Shown: positions 24,456 to 33,433 of the stretch, piece after piece
Layout: the number at the start of each line of letters is the position of its first letter
Position numbering within the stretch: the stretch's first letter is position 1
DNA from: Rhizobium sp. WYJ-E13
GTDB taxonomy: Bacteria; Pseudomonadota; Alphaproteobacteria; Rhizobiales; Rhizobiaceae
Direction: 5' to 3'
DNA: 64,000 nt
NCBI RefSeq assembly: GCF_018987265.1
Contig: NZ_CP076854.1
Span: 1,488,001 to 1,552,000, forward strand
Notes under the pieces: generated by a model
Told to the model about the DNA's origin: nothing
Databases searched by the model: none
What the model saw: the letters and a program-made list of their open reading frames with translations, nothing else
Program-made: the position numbers and the translations under genes

Positions 24456-25808
24456 TCATGGATAATCGCCTGCGGTCGCGTCGAGCGTGAGAGGTCCTTC
24501 TGCCTCCAGCTTTACCCGACCTCTTCCGACGCGAACGAGGCGTATGGGCGCCTGCTTCTCTTCGAGGCGGCGACGCAACAGCAGGAGCCGGGTTTCGAGA
24601 TTGTCCTTGATCTCCGGCATGCGGGCACCCGCCGCGAGCCGCATTTCCCGGTTCGTGAATTCGCTTCTGCCGTCGCTCAGATGCCAATCGAGCATCAGCC
24701 GCAGCAGGGTGCCGGCAACGCCCTTCACTATGTAGGCACCGTCGACGAAAACGCTGTCGTCGAAGCGGTGATGAACGACGCGGACTTCTCGCCCAGCGGC
24801 AGCAGGTTTGGACAAACTCACCACCGGTTTCAATTCGGCGGCTGCCGCCTCCCGTTCGCTGTCCCTGAGGGCGCGGGCGGCCTGTCCCACCAGAATTTCG
24901 AGAGCAGCCTCGTCCTCTTCGCGGAAGGCGAGCCGCTCCGTGCTCTCGACGAAGAGTACGCCCGTCACCGTGCCGCGGACGGTCATGGGAACGGCAATCT
25001 GGCTCATAGCCGTCGGCAATTGTGGGAAAGCGACGATGCGCGTGACATTTTCAGCCCCGTCCGCCTCCAGACCGATCGCTTCGCCGAATCGACGCACGCG
25101 GCTCATATCGCTGACCTTGATCGTCTGGCCACTCGTTGCCGCAGCGCCGATCAATCCCTCGCTGCCGGCGATTTCCGATCCGAGGCCCGAGCGCTCGTAG
25201 CCGATGCTGCCGGTCGTGGTGAGGCAGCCGCGATGGTTGTCATGGATCAGCACGAGCGCATTATCGTATCCGAGAACGTGCTGGACGCCGCACAGCAGGC
25301 TTTCGATGATCTCATCGGCCTCCGCCTTTCCCTCGATGGCCTTGATCGCCTCGGAAAGGGCGGGAAGGCTGACAGGCGCGCGGCCGGTCATGGGCGGAGC
25401 CGTTTCCACCGGCGAGGGAATCTTTTCGATCCCGTGCACCCGGAAAATATCGGCGCTCCTGAGCCGCATGACATCCGACATGCCGACCTGCGCGCTGCTC
25501 GCCTTGAGCTGGCGGGCGATCTTGTCGAACAGTGCGCCGGCATCGACGGAACGCACAAAACCGATATCGAGCAGGAACTGATCTCCAGTGAACCCGTCGA
25601 CGACGATCAGCGTGACCTTGGGATTGGCGCGCACATTCGCCGCCGTCTTGGCGAAAAACTGGTTGGAGAGCGCGACATGCTCCTCATCGACCCGCACCAC
25701 ATGGGAGAGATAGGATATGTTCGGCATGCCATCGGCCGAGGCCGTGGCGATGATGGAGGGAATGACACCCTCGAAGCAGGCGGAAAGATCGGAAAGCCGC
25801 AGGTTCAT
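24456..25808 (-). CDS. PNPOx-like / GAF domain protein with winged-helix-like C-terminus
   Basis: A 450-residue cytosolic protein. Residues about 10-130 resemble a pyridoxamine-5'-phosphate-oxidase-type flavin-binding split barrel (IPSIIATASADGMPNISYLS, VALSNQFFAKTAANVRANP). Residues about 165-325 form a GAF domain (ALVLIHDNHRG, SQIAVPMTVRGTVTGVLFVE). The last 100 residues (GTLLRLMLDWHLSDGRSEFT, NREMRLAAGARMPEIKDNLE, TRLLLLRRRLEE) look like a helical or winged DNA-binding output domain. The combination suggests a sensor coupling a flavin or small ligand to transcription. It overlaps the upstream PNPOx-family gene (25805) by 4 bases. Confidence 0.75.
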   Translation of the reverse strand: MNLRLSDLSACFEGVIPSIIATASADGMPNISYLSHVVRVDEEHVALSNQFFAKTAANVRANPKVTLIVVDGFTGDQFLLDIGFVRSVDAGALFDKIARQLKASSAQVGMSDVMRLRSADIFRVHGIEKIPSPVETAPPMTGRAPVSLPALSEAIKAIEGKAEADEIIESLLCGVQHVLGYDNALVLIHDNHRGCLTTTGSIGYERSGLGSEIAGSEGLIGAAATSGQTIKVSDMSRVRRFGEAIGLEADGAENVTRIVAFPQLPTAMSQIAVPMTVRGTVTGVLFVESTERLAFREEDEAALEILVGQAARALRDSEREAAAAELKPVVSLSKPAAAGREVRVVHHRFDDSVFVDGAYIVKGVAGTLLRLMLDWHLSDGRSEFTNREMRLAAGARMPEIKDNLETRLLLLRRRLEEKQAPIRLVRVGRGRVKLEAEGPLTLDATAGDYP

Positions 25809-26290
25809 TGAGACCTCGCGCCAGCCTGCGTGCCTGCCAGCATGCCGGCGAGCGGGCCGGGCGTCTGGACGTAGATTTCACTGATCACCAGCCGGGCGAC
25901 CCGCGCTTGGCGCGCCGTCAGCCAAGGCGCGATAAGGCGTCGCGGCACGCCGAGGGATTCGAGCTCGTCCGTCGCCGCGGTCATAAAACGATCGGCACGA
26001 TCGAGGTCGGGTGTTTCCGTTTCTCGCATCTCGGCGGACCCTTTCAGCTGAAAACTGACGTAATCCGACGGGCTGACGAAGGTGGCCGCGATCCGCCCGG
26101 TCTGCCGGATACAGGATTCGAGCCGTGGCCACTTCCAGGCAGAAAAGATGACGTCGATTGTCTCGCGGTCTTCCAGCAGATGGAAGCCGACGCCGCGTCC
26201 TGCCGAAGGACGGCCGGTCTCGTCAGCCACGGCGATGATGCACATCAGCGGCCGATTGAAAAAATCGAGCAGCCTGTCGTCGACCTTCAT
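25805..26290 (-). CDS. PNPOx-like split-barrel protein
   Basis: A 161-residue pyridoxamine-5'-phosphate-oxidase-family protein: MCIIAVADETGRPSAGRGVG at the start of the barrel, DVIFSAWKWPRLESCIRQTG, RIAATFVSPSDYVSFQLKGS. Members bind FMN, F420 or haem. It is the first gene of a two-gene unit with the PNPOx/GAF protein (ATGA overlap) and probably acts with it. The enzymatic reaction is not assignable. Confidence 0.75.
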   Translation of the reverse strand: MKVDDRLLDFFNRPLMCIIAVADETGRPSAGRGVGFHLLEDRETIDVIFSAWKWPRLESCIRQTGRIAATFVSPSDYVSFQLKGSAEMRETETPDLDRADRFMTAATDELESLGVPRRLIAPWLTARQARVARLVISEIYVQTPGPLAGMLAGTQAGARSQ

Positions 26291-26565
26291 AGCCGTCCCC
26301 TGTTGCCTATCCCTGGTCTTCTTAGCAAACTTTTAGGATATTCGGCACGGCTTGCACATTCATTTAGGAACGGCGGTTTTCGCGGTGCGCTATAGAAGCG
26401 CCGCACCGGCTGGACGGCCTCAAAATCATCATCTGCCCGTCGTCAGCGGCCTCGTGCCATCAGGCGAAAGACATCGGCGCACCGCCCGCATACCGGAGCG
26501 CGGCACGGATTTCTACGTCGCATCACCAGAACCTGAACAACGGTCCATCGAAAGGAGACCGAAGG

Positions 26566-27411
26566 ATGACACATGTCCCTTCGAATGAAAACGGAATGAC
26601 CCTGACAGCAACGCAGCTCGATGCCTATCTGGCCCGGATCGGGATCGAGCGCCCGTCGCGTCTCGACATCGGCAGCCTGTCGCAGCTGCACCGCGCCCAT
26701 CTCATGAGCTTTACATGGGAGACGCTGGACGCCTTCATGGGATGGCCCTCCGCGATCACCCCGGCTGCGGCCTTCACCAAGATGGTCGAGGGGCGGCGCG
26801 GCGGCTGGTGCTACGAGATGAACGGCCTCTTCGGCGCCGCGCTTGCAGCACTCGGCTTCCGTGTGACCCGTCTTTGCGGCGGCGTCGACCGGGAAAAGCT
26901 TGGCGACATCGCCATCGGCAATCATCTGACGCTGCGTGTCGACCTCGACCGTCCCTATCTCGCCGAAGTCGGCGTGGCGGACGCCATCGTCGAGCCGGTG
27001 CCGATCGCCGCCGGGCCGATCAGCCAGCGCGGTTTCGACTTCTCGATCATGCCGGCGGACGGTCGCTGGCTGCGCTTCAACAATCACGTGCGCGGCATCG
27101 CGAAAAGCTTCGACTTTCAGCCCGAATATAGCGATGAAGCCGCGATGGCCGCAGCGCATGGCTGGCTGATGCAGGATCCCGGCTCGCCGTTCACAAATGC
27201 GCTCGCGGTCCTGCGGCACACGGCGGACGGCTATGTCGCCCTTCAGAACGACCGCCTGCGCCGGGTAACGGCAAACAGCCTCAGCGAGCAGCGCATCACG
27301 AGCGCCGACCATCTCTGCGACACGTTCGAGACCGTATTCGCCCTCGACATTCCACAACCCGACCGCGTCTGGGAGCGCCTCCAGGCCATCAGCCGCGACA
27401 AGGCGGCCTGA
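26566..27411 (+). CDS. Arylamine N-acetyltransferase (NAT family), atypical acid residue
   Basis: A 281-residue NAT, which transfers acetyl from acetyl-CoA to arylamines or hydrazines. The catalytic Cys is in RRGGWCYEMN (about residue 82) and the His in IGNHLTLRVD (about 120). The third residue is normally Asp in the motif (V/D)DVGFG; here the aligned segment reads LAEVGVADAIVEPVP, so Glu (about 134) replaces Asp. The N-terminal helix LDAYLARIGIERP is typical. GGAG occurs about 12 bases upstream of the ATG. Possibly co-transcribed with the YceI gene 38 bases downstream; divergent from the PNPOx gene. Confidence 0.88.
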   Translation: MTHVPSNENGMTLTATQLDAYLARIGIERPSRLDIGSLSQLHRAHLMSFTWETLDAFMGWPSAITPAAAFTKMVEGRRGGWCYEMNGLFGAALAALGFRVTRLCGGVDREKLGDIAIGNHLTLRVDLDRPYLAEVGVADAIVEPVPIAAGPISQRGFDFSIMPADGRWLRFNNHVRGIAKSFDFQPEYSDEAAMAAAHGWLMQDPGSPFTNALAVLRHTADGYVALQNDRLRRVTANSLSEQRITSADHLCDTFETVFALDIPQPDRVWERLQAISRDKAA

Positions 27412-27449
27412 GCCGATACCCCGCAACATTCCACGCCTGAGGAAACTCC

Positions 27450-28061
27450 ATGCTTCGCATAACTGTATTCGCCCTTGCTCTTGCCTTGAGCACGATCCCC
27501 GCCCTTGCCACCGATCCGGCGCCGGGCGGGGCCTATAAGACCGACCCCTCGCATTCGAGCTTCAGCTGGTCGTTCAACCACTCCGGCCTGTCGCGCTACA
27601 CCGCGCGCTTCACCAAAGTCGATGCGCGGCTCGACTGGAAGCCGGAAAAGCCGGAAACCTCCACGCTCTCCGTTACAATCGATCCGCTCTCGGTCCGCAC
27701 CGACTATCCCTGGCCGAAAAAGGTCGACTTCGATGCGGAAATCGGCAGCGGGGAGGCCTTCCTGGCAGCCAAGCCGATCACCTTCGTCTCCAAGACGATC
27801 CACGTGACGGGCGAGAAGACCGGCACCGTCGAAGGCCTCCTCTCCTTCCGCGGTGAGACGCACCCGGCAACGCTCGACGTCACGTTCAACGGTTCAATGG
27901 CCGAGCACCCGATGATGGGCGTCCCGAAGATCGGTTTCTCGGCGACCGGCAGGATCCGCCGCAGCCAATGGGGAATGGATTTCGCAATACCCGAACTTGG
28001 TGACGTCGTCACCTTCGCCATAGAAACGCAGATGGTGCCCGCTGATTACTCATTCCAGTAG
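27450..28061 (+). CDS. YceI family periplasmic protein
   Basis: A 203-residue secreted protein with a signal peptide (about 1-20, ending TIPALA) and a YceI lipocalin-like barrel: YKTDPSHSSFSWSFNHSGLS, an internal VDARLDWKPE, VTGLL-like strands (TVEGLLSFRGETHPATLDV) and RIRRSQWGMDF near the C-terminus, which is the conserved FxRSxxGM motif. The family binds isoprenoid-type or other hydrophobic ligands in the periplasm. It follows the NAT gene at 38 bases and is probably in the same transcript. Confidence 0.9.
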   Translation: MLRITVFALALALSTIPALATDPAPGGAYKTDPSHSSFSWSFNHSGLSRYTARFTKVDARLDWKPEKPETSTLSVTIDPLSVRTDYPWPKKVDFDAEIGSGEAFLAAKPITFVSKTIHVTGEKTGTVEGLLSFRGETHPATLDVTFNGSMAEHPMMGVPKIGFSATGRIRRSQWGMDFAIPELGDVVTFAIETQMVPADYSFQ

Positions 28062-28443
28062 AAACGAAATGAGATGCAGATCCGGCGAGACATGTGTCTC
28101 AATCCCGGCGGCCTGGTTGTGGTCGACAGCCAAAGCTGGCCCTATGCGGAACTGCGGGTCGACTGGCTGGACGATGGCTGCCCGGTGGCTGCTGTTGGAC
28201 GCGCTTGGGAAAGCTGTCAGCCACAGGCGAGCGCCTGTGTCACCCGCGCGCTGGCCCCTTCGGCAGCGCCGTCCTATGGCATCCCAGGCGACGAATGAGG
28301 ATCAAGGCCGGTGGCTTGCTGGGTGGTGTCACGTCGTCTGCGGCTTAACGATCGAAGGGATAAAGACGACGTGACATCACCTTAGCTCACAGTTCATCAG
28401 TCTCTCGACTGAGCCTTGGACCAGGCCGGAGAATGGTTCGTTT
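28062..28443. other. Convergent intergenic region
   Basis: About 380 bases between the convergent YceI and permease genes. Short frames (28069-28374, 28074-28298) overlap one another and lack support. The notable content is the long inverted repeat at 28322-28381. Confidence 0.4.
28322..28381. terminator. Long inverted repeat between convergent genes, possible bidirectional terminator
   Basis: Arms of 17 bases (28322-28338 and 28365-28381) match at 16 positions around a 26-base loop; the core is GTCACGTCGTC/GACGACGTGAC. It lies between convergent genes, where a bidirectional transcription stop is expected, but there is no T-run, so an operator or repeat element is also possible. Confidence 0.4.
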
Positions 28444-29289
28444 TCAGCTCTTCACCGATCCGGCGGCCATTCCCGCGAGAAAGTAGCGTTGCGCAATCAG
28501 ATACAGGACCAGAAGTGGGAGCGATCCAAGCACGCTCATCGCCATCATCTGGTTCCACTCAAACGCATGTTGGCCCATGAGCAATTCGATGCCGATGGGA
28601 ACAGTCCGCATGTCCATCGACTTCGTCAAAGTCAGGGCAAAGAGGAATTCGTTCCATGCCAACAGAAACGTATAGACGGCAGTCGCCACGATGCCAGGCA
28701 CCGACAAGGGGATGATCACACGCCACAGCGCCGTCCAGCTTGACCCGCCATCGACAAGCACTGCCTCATCGAGCTCCCTTGGCAGGGTATTGAGATAGCC
28801 GGTCATGAGAAGAATTGCATAAGGCAAGGTGAAGACCATGTAGGTCAAAATCAGCGCAAAATAGGTGTTGAAGATACCGAATGCGACGACCATGCCGAAA
28901 TAGGGGATCAAAAGCGTGATCGGCGGCACGGTCTGCGTGCTGATGATGAACACATTCAGCGTTTTCTTGAGCCGGAATGAATACCGGCTGAAAGCATAGG
29001 CCGTCAGGATGGCGATCAGCACGGTCAGAACCGTTACCACTCCTGCGACGAGATAACTGTTGAGAAAGAAGCGAACCTTCGTTGGGTCGTTGAAGATCGC
29101 AAGATAGGCGACGCTGGTGAAACGGTCGGGCAGCAGCCGCGGCGGGAGGGCAAAGATCTCGGTGTTCGACTTCAAGGACGTGAAGAACATCCACAGGATC
29201 GGAAAGCCCGCGAAGACCAGCCCGACCGCCAGCCCGAGATATGTCAGCAGGGTCGGTACGATGGTGCGACTGAGAGAGCGTTTTGCCAT
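28444..29289 (-). CDS. Sugar ABC transporter permease (MalG/UgpE type)
   Basis: A 281-residue inner-membrane permease of the CUT1 family with about six membrane helices (for example 12-32, 77-98, 108-130, 140-162, 185-207, 243-265). The EAA loop that contacts the ATPase reads PRELDEAVLVDGGSSWTALW. It pairs with the MalF-type permease 6 bases upstream in the operon; the binding protein and ATPase genes lie further upstream on the same strand. Substrate not identifiable, presumed sugar or polyol. Confidence 0.92.
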   Translation of the reverse strand: MAKRSLSRTIVPTLLTYLGLAVGLVFAGFPILWMFFTSLKSNTEIFALPPRLLPDRFTSVAYLAIFNDPTKVRFFLNSYLVAGVVTVLTVLIAILTAYAFSRYSFRLKKTLNVFIISTQTVPPITLLIPYFGMVVAFGIFNTYFALILTYMVFTLPYAILLMTGYLNTLPRELDEAVLVDGGSSWTALWRVIIPLSVPGIVATAVYTFLLAWNEFLFALTLTKSMDMRTVPIGIELLMGQHAFEWNQMMAMSVLGSLPLLVLYLIAQRYFLAGMAAGSVKS

Positions 29290-29295
29290 TGCCGG

Positions 29296-30234
29296 TTACC
29301 TGGCCTTCTGATGTTTGATGTAGAAATATGTGGCGCCCATCGAGATGATCAGAATGAAGATTGCACTCGCCGACGCGCGCGAAAATTCGTAACTCGAAAA
29401 CGCCAGTTTGTAGGTGTAGGTGCTGAGTACCTCGGTCGCATAGATCGGACCGCCTCCCGTCGTCATCCACACGAGGGGGAAGACCTGCATTGTCCAGATG
29501 AAATCAAGCAAGGCGATACTGATGATGATCGGCATCAGTTGCGGGATGGTGATGTAGCGGAATTTCTGGAACTCATTGGCACCGTCGATGCCGGCGGCCT
29601 CATAGAGATCCTTGGGGATGCCCTGAAGACCAGCGAGAAGGCTGACCATGTAGAGCGGGTATCCTGCCCAGATATTCGCAAAGGTCAGCGCATGCAGCGC
29701 GGTTTTCGTCGAAGAGAACCACTCGACCTTGAAGTCGATGATATGCAGCGTCATCAGGATACTGTTGACGACGCCGTTGGGATCCAGCAGCAGCCGCCAG
29801 ATGATGGCGATGATGACAGCTGTGAAGAGCCACGGCAAAATGTAGAGAACCCGCAGAATGCTTCTGATCAGCGGATCGACACGCTGGCTGTTGAGCAAAA
29901 GGGCGAAGGCCAGACCGATCAGCAGATGGAAGATGACGCTCATCACCGTGAAGTAGAGGGTCTGCCCGACCGACTGCCAGAAAACCGGATCTCTGAAGAT
30001 CGTCACATAGTTCTGCAATCCGACGAAGGACGCGTCCTTTTTCGTGATCGCTCCGTCCATCAGCGAATAGCGCAGAACGGTGATCATGGGAAACAGCATC
30101 AGGAGGCAGAATAAAAACGTCGCTGGGGCAACATAAAAGTAGGGAACCAGCCTCTTTCTTACTTTGTAAGAGAGTAGGCCGTGCTTGCGCGTTTTTGATT
30201 GCGTCCGGATCATGGTTTCTGTGGCGAGGCTCAT
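29296..30234 (-). CDS. Sugar ABC transporter permease (MalF/UgpA type)
   Basis: A 312-residue CUT1 permease with six membrane segments; the first (about 30-52) follows a basic cytoplasmic tail. EAA loop: KDLYEAAGIDGANEFQKFRY. ATG 30234 is chosen because the frame upstream runs through the intercistronic hairpin at 30283-30318; an internal ATG at 30213 is an alternative. It lies between the solute-binding protein gene and the MalG-type gene, the usual order. Confidence 0.92.
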   Translation of the reverse strand: MSLATETMIRTQSKTRKHGLLSYKVRKRLVPYFYVAPATFLFCLLMLFPMITVLRYSLMDGAITKKDASFVGLQNYVTIFRDPVFWQSVGQTLYFTVMSVIFHLLIGLAFALLLNSQRVDPLIRSILRVLYILPWLFTAVIIAIIWRLLLDPNGVVNSILMTLHIIDFKVEWFSSTKTALHALTFANIWAGYPLYMVSLLAGLQGIPKDLYEAAGIDGANEFQKFRYITIPQLMPIIISIALLDFIWTMQVFPLVWMTTGGGPIYATEVLSTYTYKLAFSSYEFSRASASAIFILIISMGATYFYIKHQKAR

Positions 30235-30282
30235 GAGAGGTAATTTTCTCCCTGGTCGTAACGCATTGCTTCGTCGCGATGC

Positions 30283-30318
30283 GGCGGCAGCGTGACAAAA
30301 GTCTGTCACGCTGCCGCC
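30283..30318 (-). other. Perfect intercistronic hairpin after the binding-protein gene
   Basis: Arms of 15 bases (30283-30297, GGCGGCAGCGTGACA, and its exact complement at 30304-30318) with a 6-base loop lie just downstream of the solute-binding protein stop and before the permease gene. Such hairpins are known between binding-protein and permease genes, where they stabilise the upstream mRNA or attenuate readthrough so the binding protein is made in excess. Confidence 0.6.
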
Positions 30319-30332
30319 ACCGTCTTGGGAGA

Positions 30333-31586
30333 CTACTTGCTAAATTCGACCAACCATTGCTTCTGCGTATTGGCAGCCGCGTCCTTTGCGGTCTGCTGAC
30401 CGTCGAACATTTTTTGAACTTCGACGTTCATCTGGCGCATGAGATCTTCGGCCACCGGCAATCCGACGAATTCGTTGGCCAGCTTCCCGCTTTGGAATAT
30501 CTTGAAGGCTTCTTCAAACAGCGGGTCCGACTTGGAGAAATCGGGTTTGGCGTGGATATTGCCCGGGAAGGCGTTGGCGATCGACACGAGGCGGCTGTTC
30601 ACTTCCGGGCTCATCAGATATTCGACGAGTTTCCAGGCTTCCGCCTTGTGCTCGCTTTTGTCGCTGATGCCGATACCCCAGGAAGCATAGGGCAGCCCGC
30701 GCTTGCCGGTATAGCCGTCGATGGCCGGAAGGGCGGAGATGCCGAACTTCAGATCAGGGTTTCGCTGGCGGATGAGATTGATGTGAGCCAACGAGTCGAT
30801 CATCATGCCGACACGCCCGTTGACGAATTCTTCGACCTTGTCCTGCTCCTTCTTGGCAAAAATACCGGGCGAGATGACGCCGGCGTCCTGCAGCGACTTG
30901 ATGTATTCAAGTGTGCCGACGACGGAGGCATTTTCCAGATCGGGCTTGCCATCCTTCAGCATGGATGCTCCAGATGCCCAGACCCAGGACATCACGTCAT
31001 TCTGGATGCCGCCGGGATTTTGCAGCGACAGCGGCAGCACCCAACCATATTGGTTCTTGTCCGCATTGGTCATCTTCTTTGCGGCAGCGGCGAACTCCGT
31101 GCGGTTCGTCGGCATCTTTTCGACGCCGGCGGCCTTTGCCAGATCGAGGTTGACGAAAACCGGATAGACGAACGAGGCAAGCGGGAACATGACGCTTTGC
31201 CCGTTGACCTTGATGATGTCGGCGATCTGGCTCTGATCATATTTGGCATCAGCCATCAGGCTGTCCATCGAGGCGATTGCACCCTGCTTTGCCAAGCCGT
31301 TCACCCATGCGCCGTCGAGGCCGACGACGTCGCTGAGTGTCCCGGACGCCGCACCAACGACGATCTGATCATGGGTGGCAGAATAGGGACCGCTGACGAG
31401 CGTCACCTTGATGCCGGGGTTTTTGGCTTCAAAGTCGTCCATGATGCCTCTCAGAGCACCGGCGGGCATTTCTGGCTCCCACCATTGGATAAACTCGAGA
31501 TTGGTCTGGGCAAAGGCGCAGGTGGCGCATAGTGCCCAGGCGGCTACAGCCGATTGAGCCGCCACGATAAATCTTCTGACGTTCAT
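30333..31586 (-). CDS. Extracellular solute-binding protein (family 1)
   Basis: A 417-residue periplasmic sugar-binding protein. A signal peptide with cleavage after CAFA (about 26) precedes TNLEFIQWWEPEMPAGALRG; family features include FEAKNPGIKVTLVSGPY, GTLSDVVGLDGAWV, TEFAAAAKKMT and the C-terminal hinge segment KAEAWKLVEYLMSPEVN. It delivers the substrate to the two downstream permeases. It is probably transcribed from its own promoter in the 570-base gap upstream as well as from the kinase operon. Confidence 0.92.
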   Translation of the reverse strand: MNVRRFIVAAQSAVAAWALCATCAFAQTNLEFIQWWEPEMPAGALRGIMDDFEAKNPGIKVTLVSGPYSATHDQIVVGAASGTLSDVVGLDGAWVNGLAKQGAIASMDSLMADAKYDQSQIADIIKVNGQSVMFPLASFVYPVFVNLDLAKAAGVEKMPTNRTEFAAAAKKMTNADKNQYGWVLPLSLQNPGGIQNDVMSWVWASGASMLKDGKPDLENASVVGTLEYIKSLQDAGVISPGIFAKKEQDKVEEFVNGRVGMMIDSLAHINLIRQRNPDLKFGISALPAIDGYTGKRGLPYASWGIGISDKSEHKAEAWKLVEYLMSPEVNSRLVSIANAFPGNIHAKPDFSKSDPLFEEAFKIFQSGKLANEFVGLPVAEDLMRQMNVEVQKMFDGQQTAKDAAANTQKQWLVEFSK

Positions 31587-32156
31587 GTTTCCCTCCCTGA
31601 AAACGATATTTCACTCGATCCTCCCGATCGAGACCAAAGTAGGTTCCCTTAGGGGTCTGGCTGTCAATGAAGAACTGCAATCGGTAAAAGCAAGAAGGCT
31701 GCAGGAGCAAGAAAAATTAAGATAAGCTATTGATTAAATTGGATTTTAACCTCAGACTTTGAGATGTTTTTTCTTTCTAAGACATTTTCTCGTGTCTCAT
31801 TTTTTCTTTACTTTCGTAAACAAATGAAAGCTGCGGCGCCCAAAGGAAAACAAATGAAAGGCTTGGCGGGCGACGAAAAGGGGGGCCAAGCTGCGTCGTG
31901 CTCGCCGTCGACATACGGCTTTAAAGCTGCATTCAGGCACCAACGAGCACCAGGGGAACCTGGCCTATGGCTGCACGGTCACAAGGTTACGAGACGGTGC
32001 GAGATCTTGCGATCTCGATACGAGAGCGCGCCAAGCCGCTACGCAAAAAGCAAGGAGCTTGGCGACGAATACGTCCGAGCAACGAAGCAAGCGTGCGATC
32101 TTGCGATCGCCACCGACCAGCTCCGCTATCGCGGTTCATCCTGGAGCGTTTCCGGG
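31587..32156. promoter_or_regulatory. Regulatory gap upstream of the binding-protein gene, with 13-base direct repeat
   Basis: About 570 bases without a convincing gene. The part from 31700 to 31860 is AT-rich and contains AAACAAATGAAAG twice, at 31818-31830 and 31848-31860, exactly 30 bases apart; the first copy forms a loose dyad with CTTTC at 31811. The CTTTCGT core recurs in the DeoR-gene promoter (35258-35264). This is a plausible site for the DeoR regulator and the promoter of the binding-protein gene. The part 31870-32150 shows nothing recognisable. Confidence 0.4.
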
Positions 32157-33302
32157 TTAAATTGCCAAATGCGTCCGGGGGTCGAAGAAGTGCAACTTGG
32201 ACGTATCGATCGCCAGGTTGATCATTGCGCCCGGCTGGACCGGGCTGACGGCTTCGAACTTCGCTACGGCGTTTGCCGCACCGCTCAAGTCCTCGACGGC
32301 ATCGGGATCGCCGGAATCGATCCGCACCGCGTCGATCTTCAAATGAACGATCAGTTCAGAGCCCAATTCCTCGATCGATTTTACAAGGGCCGGTATCGTC
32401 GGGTAGCGTGATCCCGATTCCAGACCGCTGTCGTAAAGATCTTCCGGGCGAATGCCGAAAATGATCGTTTGGCCCTCGAATGCCGCCAGACCGGGAGAGT
32501 GCTCAAATGCACTTGTCGCGACCGGTATGGAAAAGCTCGGCAGATCGATCCTGCCGTTCTGCAAGCGGCCTTCGAACAGATTCATGGACGGCGAGCCGAT
32601 GAAACCCGCAACGAAGGCGTTGACCGGCCGGCTATACAATGTCTTTGGCGTGTCGACCTGCTGAAGGACACCGCCCTTCAAGACCGCAACCCGGTCGCCC
32701 ATGGTCAAGGCTTCGGTCTGATCATGTGTCACATAGATCGTCGTCACACCGAGCTGCCTTTGCAGGCTGACGATTTCGGCGCGCATTTGCACGCGCAGCT
32801 TGGCGTCGAGATTTGACAGGGGCTCGTCCATGAGAAAGGCCGCCGGTTCCCGCACCATTGCGCGTCCCATGGCAACCCGCTGTCGTTGGCCACCGGAGAG
32901 CGCTGCCGGTTTGCTGTCGAGCAGCGTATGCAATTGAAGGATCTTTGCTATTTCGTGGACCCGCTTCGTGCGCTCGTCCTTGCTCTTACCCGCAAGCTTC
33001 ATCGAAAAGGCAATGTTGTCGAACACTGTCATATGCGGATAGAGCGCATAGTTTTGAAAGACCATCGCGATATCCCGGTCCTTCGGCGCGAGGTCCTCGA
33101 CATTCTCTCCGCCGATGCTCAGGGTTCCGCTGCTGATCTCCTCCAGCCCTGCGATCATGCGCAATGCCGTCGATTTTCCGCATCCCGAAGGGCCCACGAG
33201 GATGAGGAACTCACCATCGTTTATCGTCAGGCTAAGATCCTTGATCGCGTGGAATTTCGTTCCAAAGGTCTTGCAAATCTTGTCCAATACAACAACGGCC
33301 AC
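32157..33302 (-). CDS. Sugar ABC transporter ATP-binding protein (UgpC/MalK type)
   Basis: A 381-residue CUT1 ATPase: Walker A GPSGCGKST, Q-loop VFQNYALYPHMTV, signature LSGGQRQRVAMGRA, Walker B AFLMDEPLSNLDAKLR, VTHDQTEALTMGD, and a C-terminal TOBE/OB domain (about 240-381). With the binding protein and two permeases downstream on the same strand it completes one importer. It lies 130 bases after the PfkB kinase gene. It is a paralogue of the ATPase at 1004-2122 but serves a different transporter. Confidence 0.93.
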   Translation of the reverse strand: MAVVVLDKICKTFGTKFHAIKDLSLTINDGEFLILVGPSGCGKSTALRMIAGLEEISSGTLSIGGENVEDLAPKDRDIAMVFQNYALYPHMTVFDNIAFSMKLAGKSKDERTKRVHEIAKILQLHTLLDSKPAALSGGQRQRVAMGRAMVREPAAFLMDEPLSNLDAKLRVQMRAEIVSLQRQLGVTTIYVTHDQTEALTMGDRVAVLKGGVLQQVDTPKTLYSRPVNAFVAGFIGSPSMNLFEGRLQNGRIDLPSFSIPVATSAFEHSPGLAAFEGQTIIFGIRPEDLYDSGLESGSRYPTIPALVKSIEELGSELIVHLKIDAVRIDSGDPDAVEDLSGAANAVAKFEAVSPVQPGAMINLAIDTSKLHFFDPRTHLAI

Positions 33303-33433
33303 GGCACTTCCTCCCTTATTGTCACCGCCATCCCATCCTCAGGACAGCCCCTCCCCGGCACCGCTTCAGATCGAACCGAAACCGTCATCTGCGCAGCGCT
33401 AGGCCGATCGTCCAGGACACCGGTGATGAACTC

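Noticed and set aside
28069..28374. Overlapping frames of 75 to 101 codons after the YceI gene
   Set aside because: Three overlapping frames in the same DNA with atypical composition; the region includes a long inverted repeat and none has a good ribosome binding site.
30279..31532. 417-codon plus-strand frame
   Set aside because: Complete antisense shadow of the solute-binding protein gene, which has a signal peptide and family motifs.
31764..32411. 215-codon plus-strand frame across the ABC gap
   Set aside because: It starts in an AT-rich promoter-like stretch and runs antisense into the clear ABC ATPase gene.
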